From positions 24,266-88,265 of the forward strand of contig NZ_SBJH01000001.1 of assembly GCF_004368405.1 (NCBI RefSeq): a stretch of DNA of 64,000 nucleotides, given 5' to 3'. The notes beneath the pieces are model-generated. The model was not told where the DNA came from, did not search any database, and worked only from the letters and a program-made list of their open reading frames with translations. The stretch's first letter is position 1. Each line of letters begins with the position of its first letter. Shown here piece by piece: positions 63,947 through 64,000 of the stretch. This DNA is from Olivibacter sp. XZL3 (GTDB taxonomy: Bacteria; Bacteroidota; Bacteroidia; Sphingobacteriales; Sphingobacteriaceae). A program made the translations under genes and the position numbers.

Positions 63947-64000
63947 AGCATTCAGTTTTAATTGTTTATAAAATAAGTTAGCTTTAACGTAATATTAAAG

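Overview
The window is chromosomal DNA of a Bacteroidota bacterium, most likely family Sphingobacteriaceae (Pedobacter/Sphingobacterium/Olivibacter-like). The case rests on several points: a gliding-motility lipoprotein GldH; a RicT protein with a Cys-rich head; the order miaB - sigma-54 activator - lptE - TPR gene - secG - groES - groEL; many short lipoprotein signals ending in SC; and promoters of the Bacteroidota type (TAnnTTTG at -7) in place of -35/-10 boxes. Gene density is high, GC looks moderate, and I see no rRNA, tRNA, CRISPR array, IS element or prophage.

Layout. (1) 0.4-7.4 kb, minus strand: a pectin/uronate catabolic block (kduD, a DUF4861-type lipoprotein, kduI, GH29 fucosidase, GH88 unsaturated-uronyl hydrolase) headed by a LacI-family regulator, with two LacI-type operator-like palindromes. 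(2) 7.5-18.7 kb: flavin dehydrogenase, LemA/TPM cluster, esterase, an arginase-fold protein with changed metal ligands, a nucleoside-diphosphate-sugar epimerase-like SDR, a phosphoserine phosphatase fused to a SerA remnant, a TlpA-like thioredoxin and a branched-chain aminotransferase. (3) 18.7-22.3 kb: two tandem AsmA-like envelope proteins. (4) 22.5-29.5 kb: miaB to groEL. (5) 29.6-32 kb: small envelope/stress membrane proteins and an AI-2E-family permease. (6) 32-43.3 kb: cell-wall and housekeeping genes: two different L,D-transpeptidases meeting tail to tail, gldH, ricT, holB, ruvX, an O-methyltransferase, two GH73-LysM hydrolases, a DUF3078 protein and an N-acetylmuramoyl-L-alanine amidase. 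(7) 43.4-51.2 kb: glnS, cold-shock protein, DEAD-box helicase, and a pair of amidohydrolase-fold proteins in which only one of three domains keeps the metal site. (8) 51.3-57.8 kb: VOC protein, HdeD-like protein, Dps, cbpA/cbpM, an MBL-fold hydrolase and an ABC exporter. (9) 58-59.3 kb: an unrecognised pair, a lipoprotein with a 12-cysteine tail and a small three-helix membrane protein. (10) 59.9-64 kb: tandem GH3 enzymes and a DoxX-like protein.

Most of the window is ordinary core genome. The least explained parts are the Cys-rich lipoprotein pair (58.0-59.4 kb), the SerB/SerA-remnant fusion, the arginase and amidohydrolase folds with missing metal ligands, and regulatory sequence: an identical 16-bp extended promoter used three times, -7 boxes that abut start codons, and a start-codon hairpin with a mini-ORF before the second GH3 gene.
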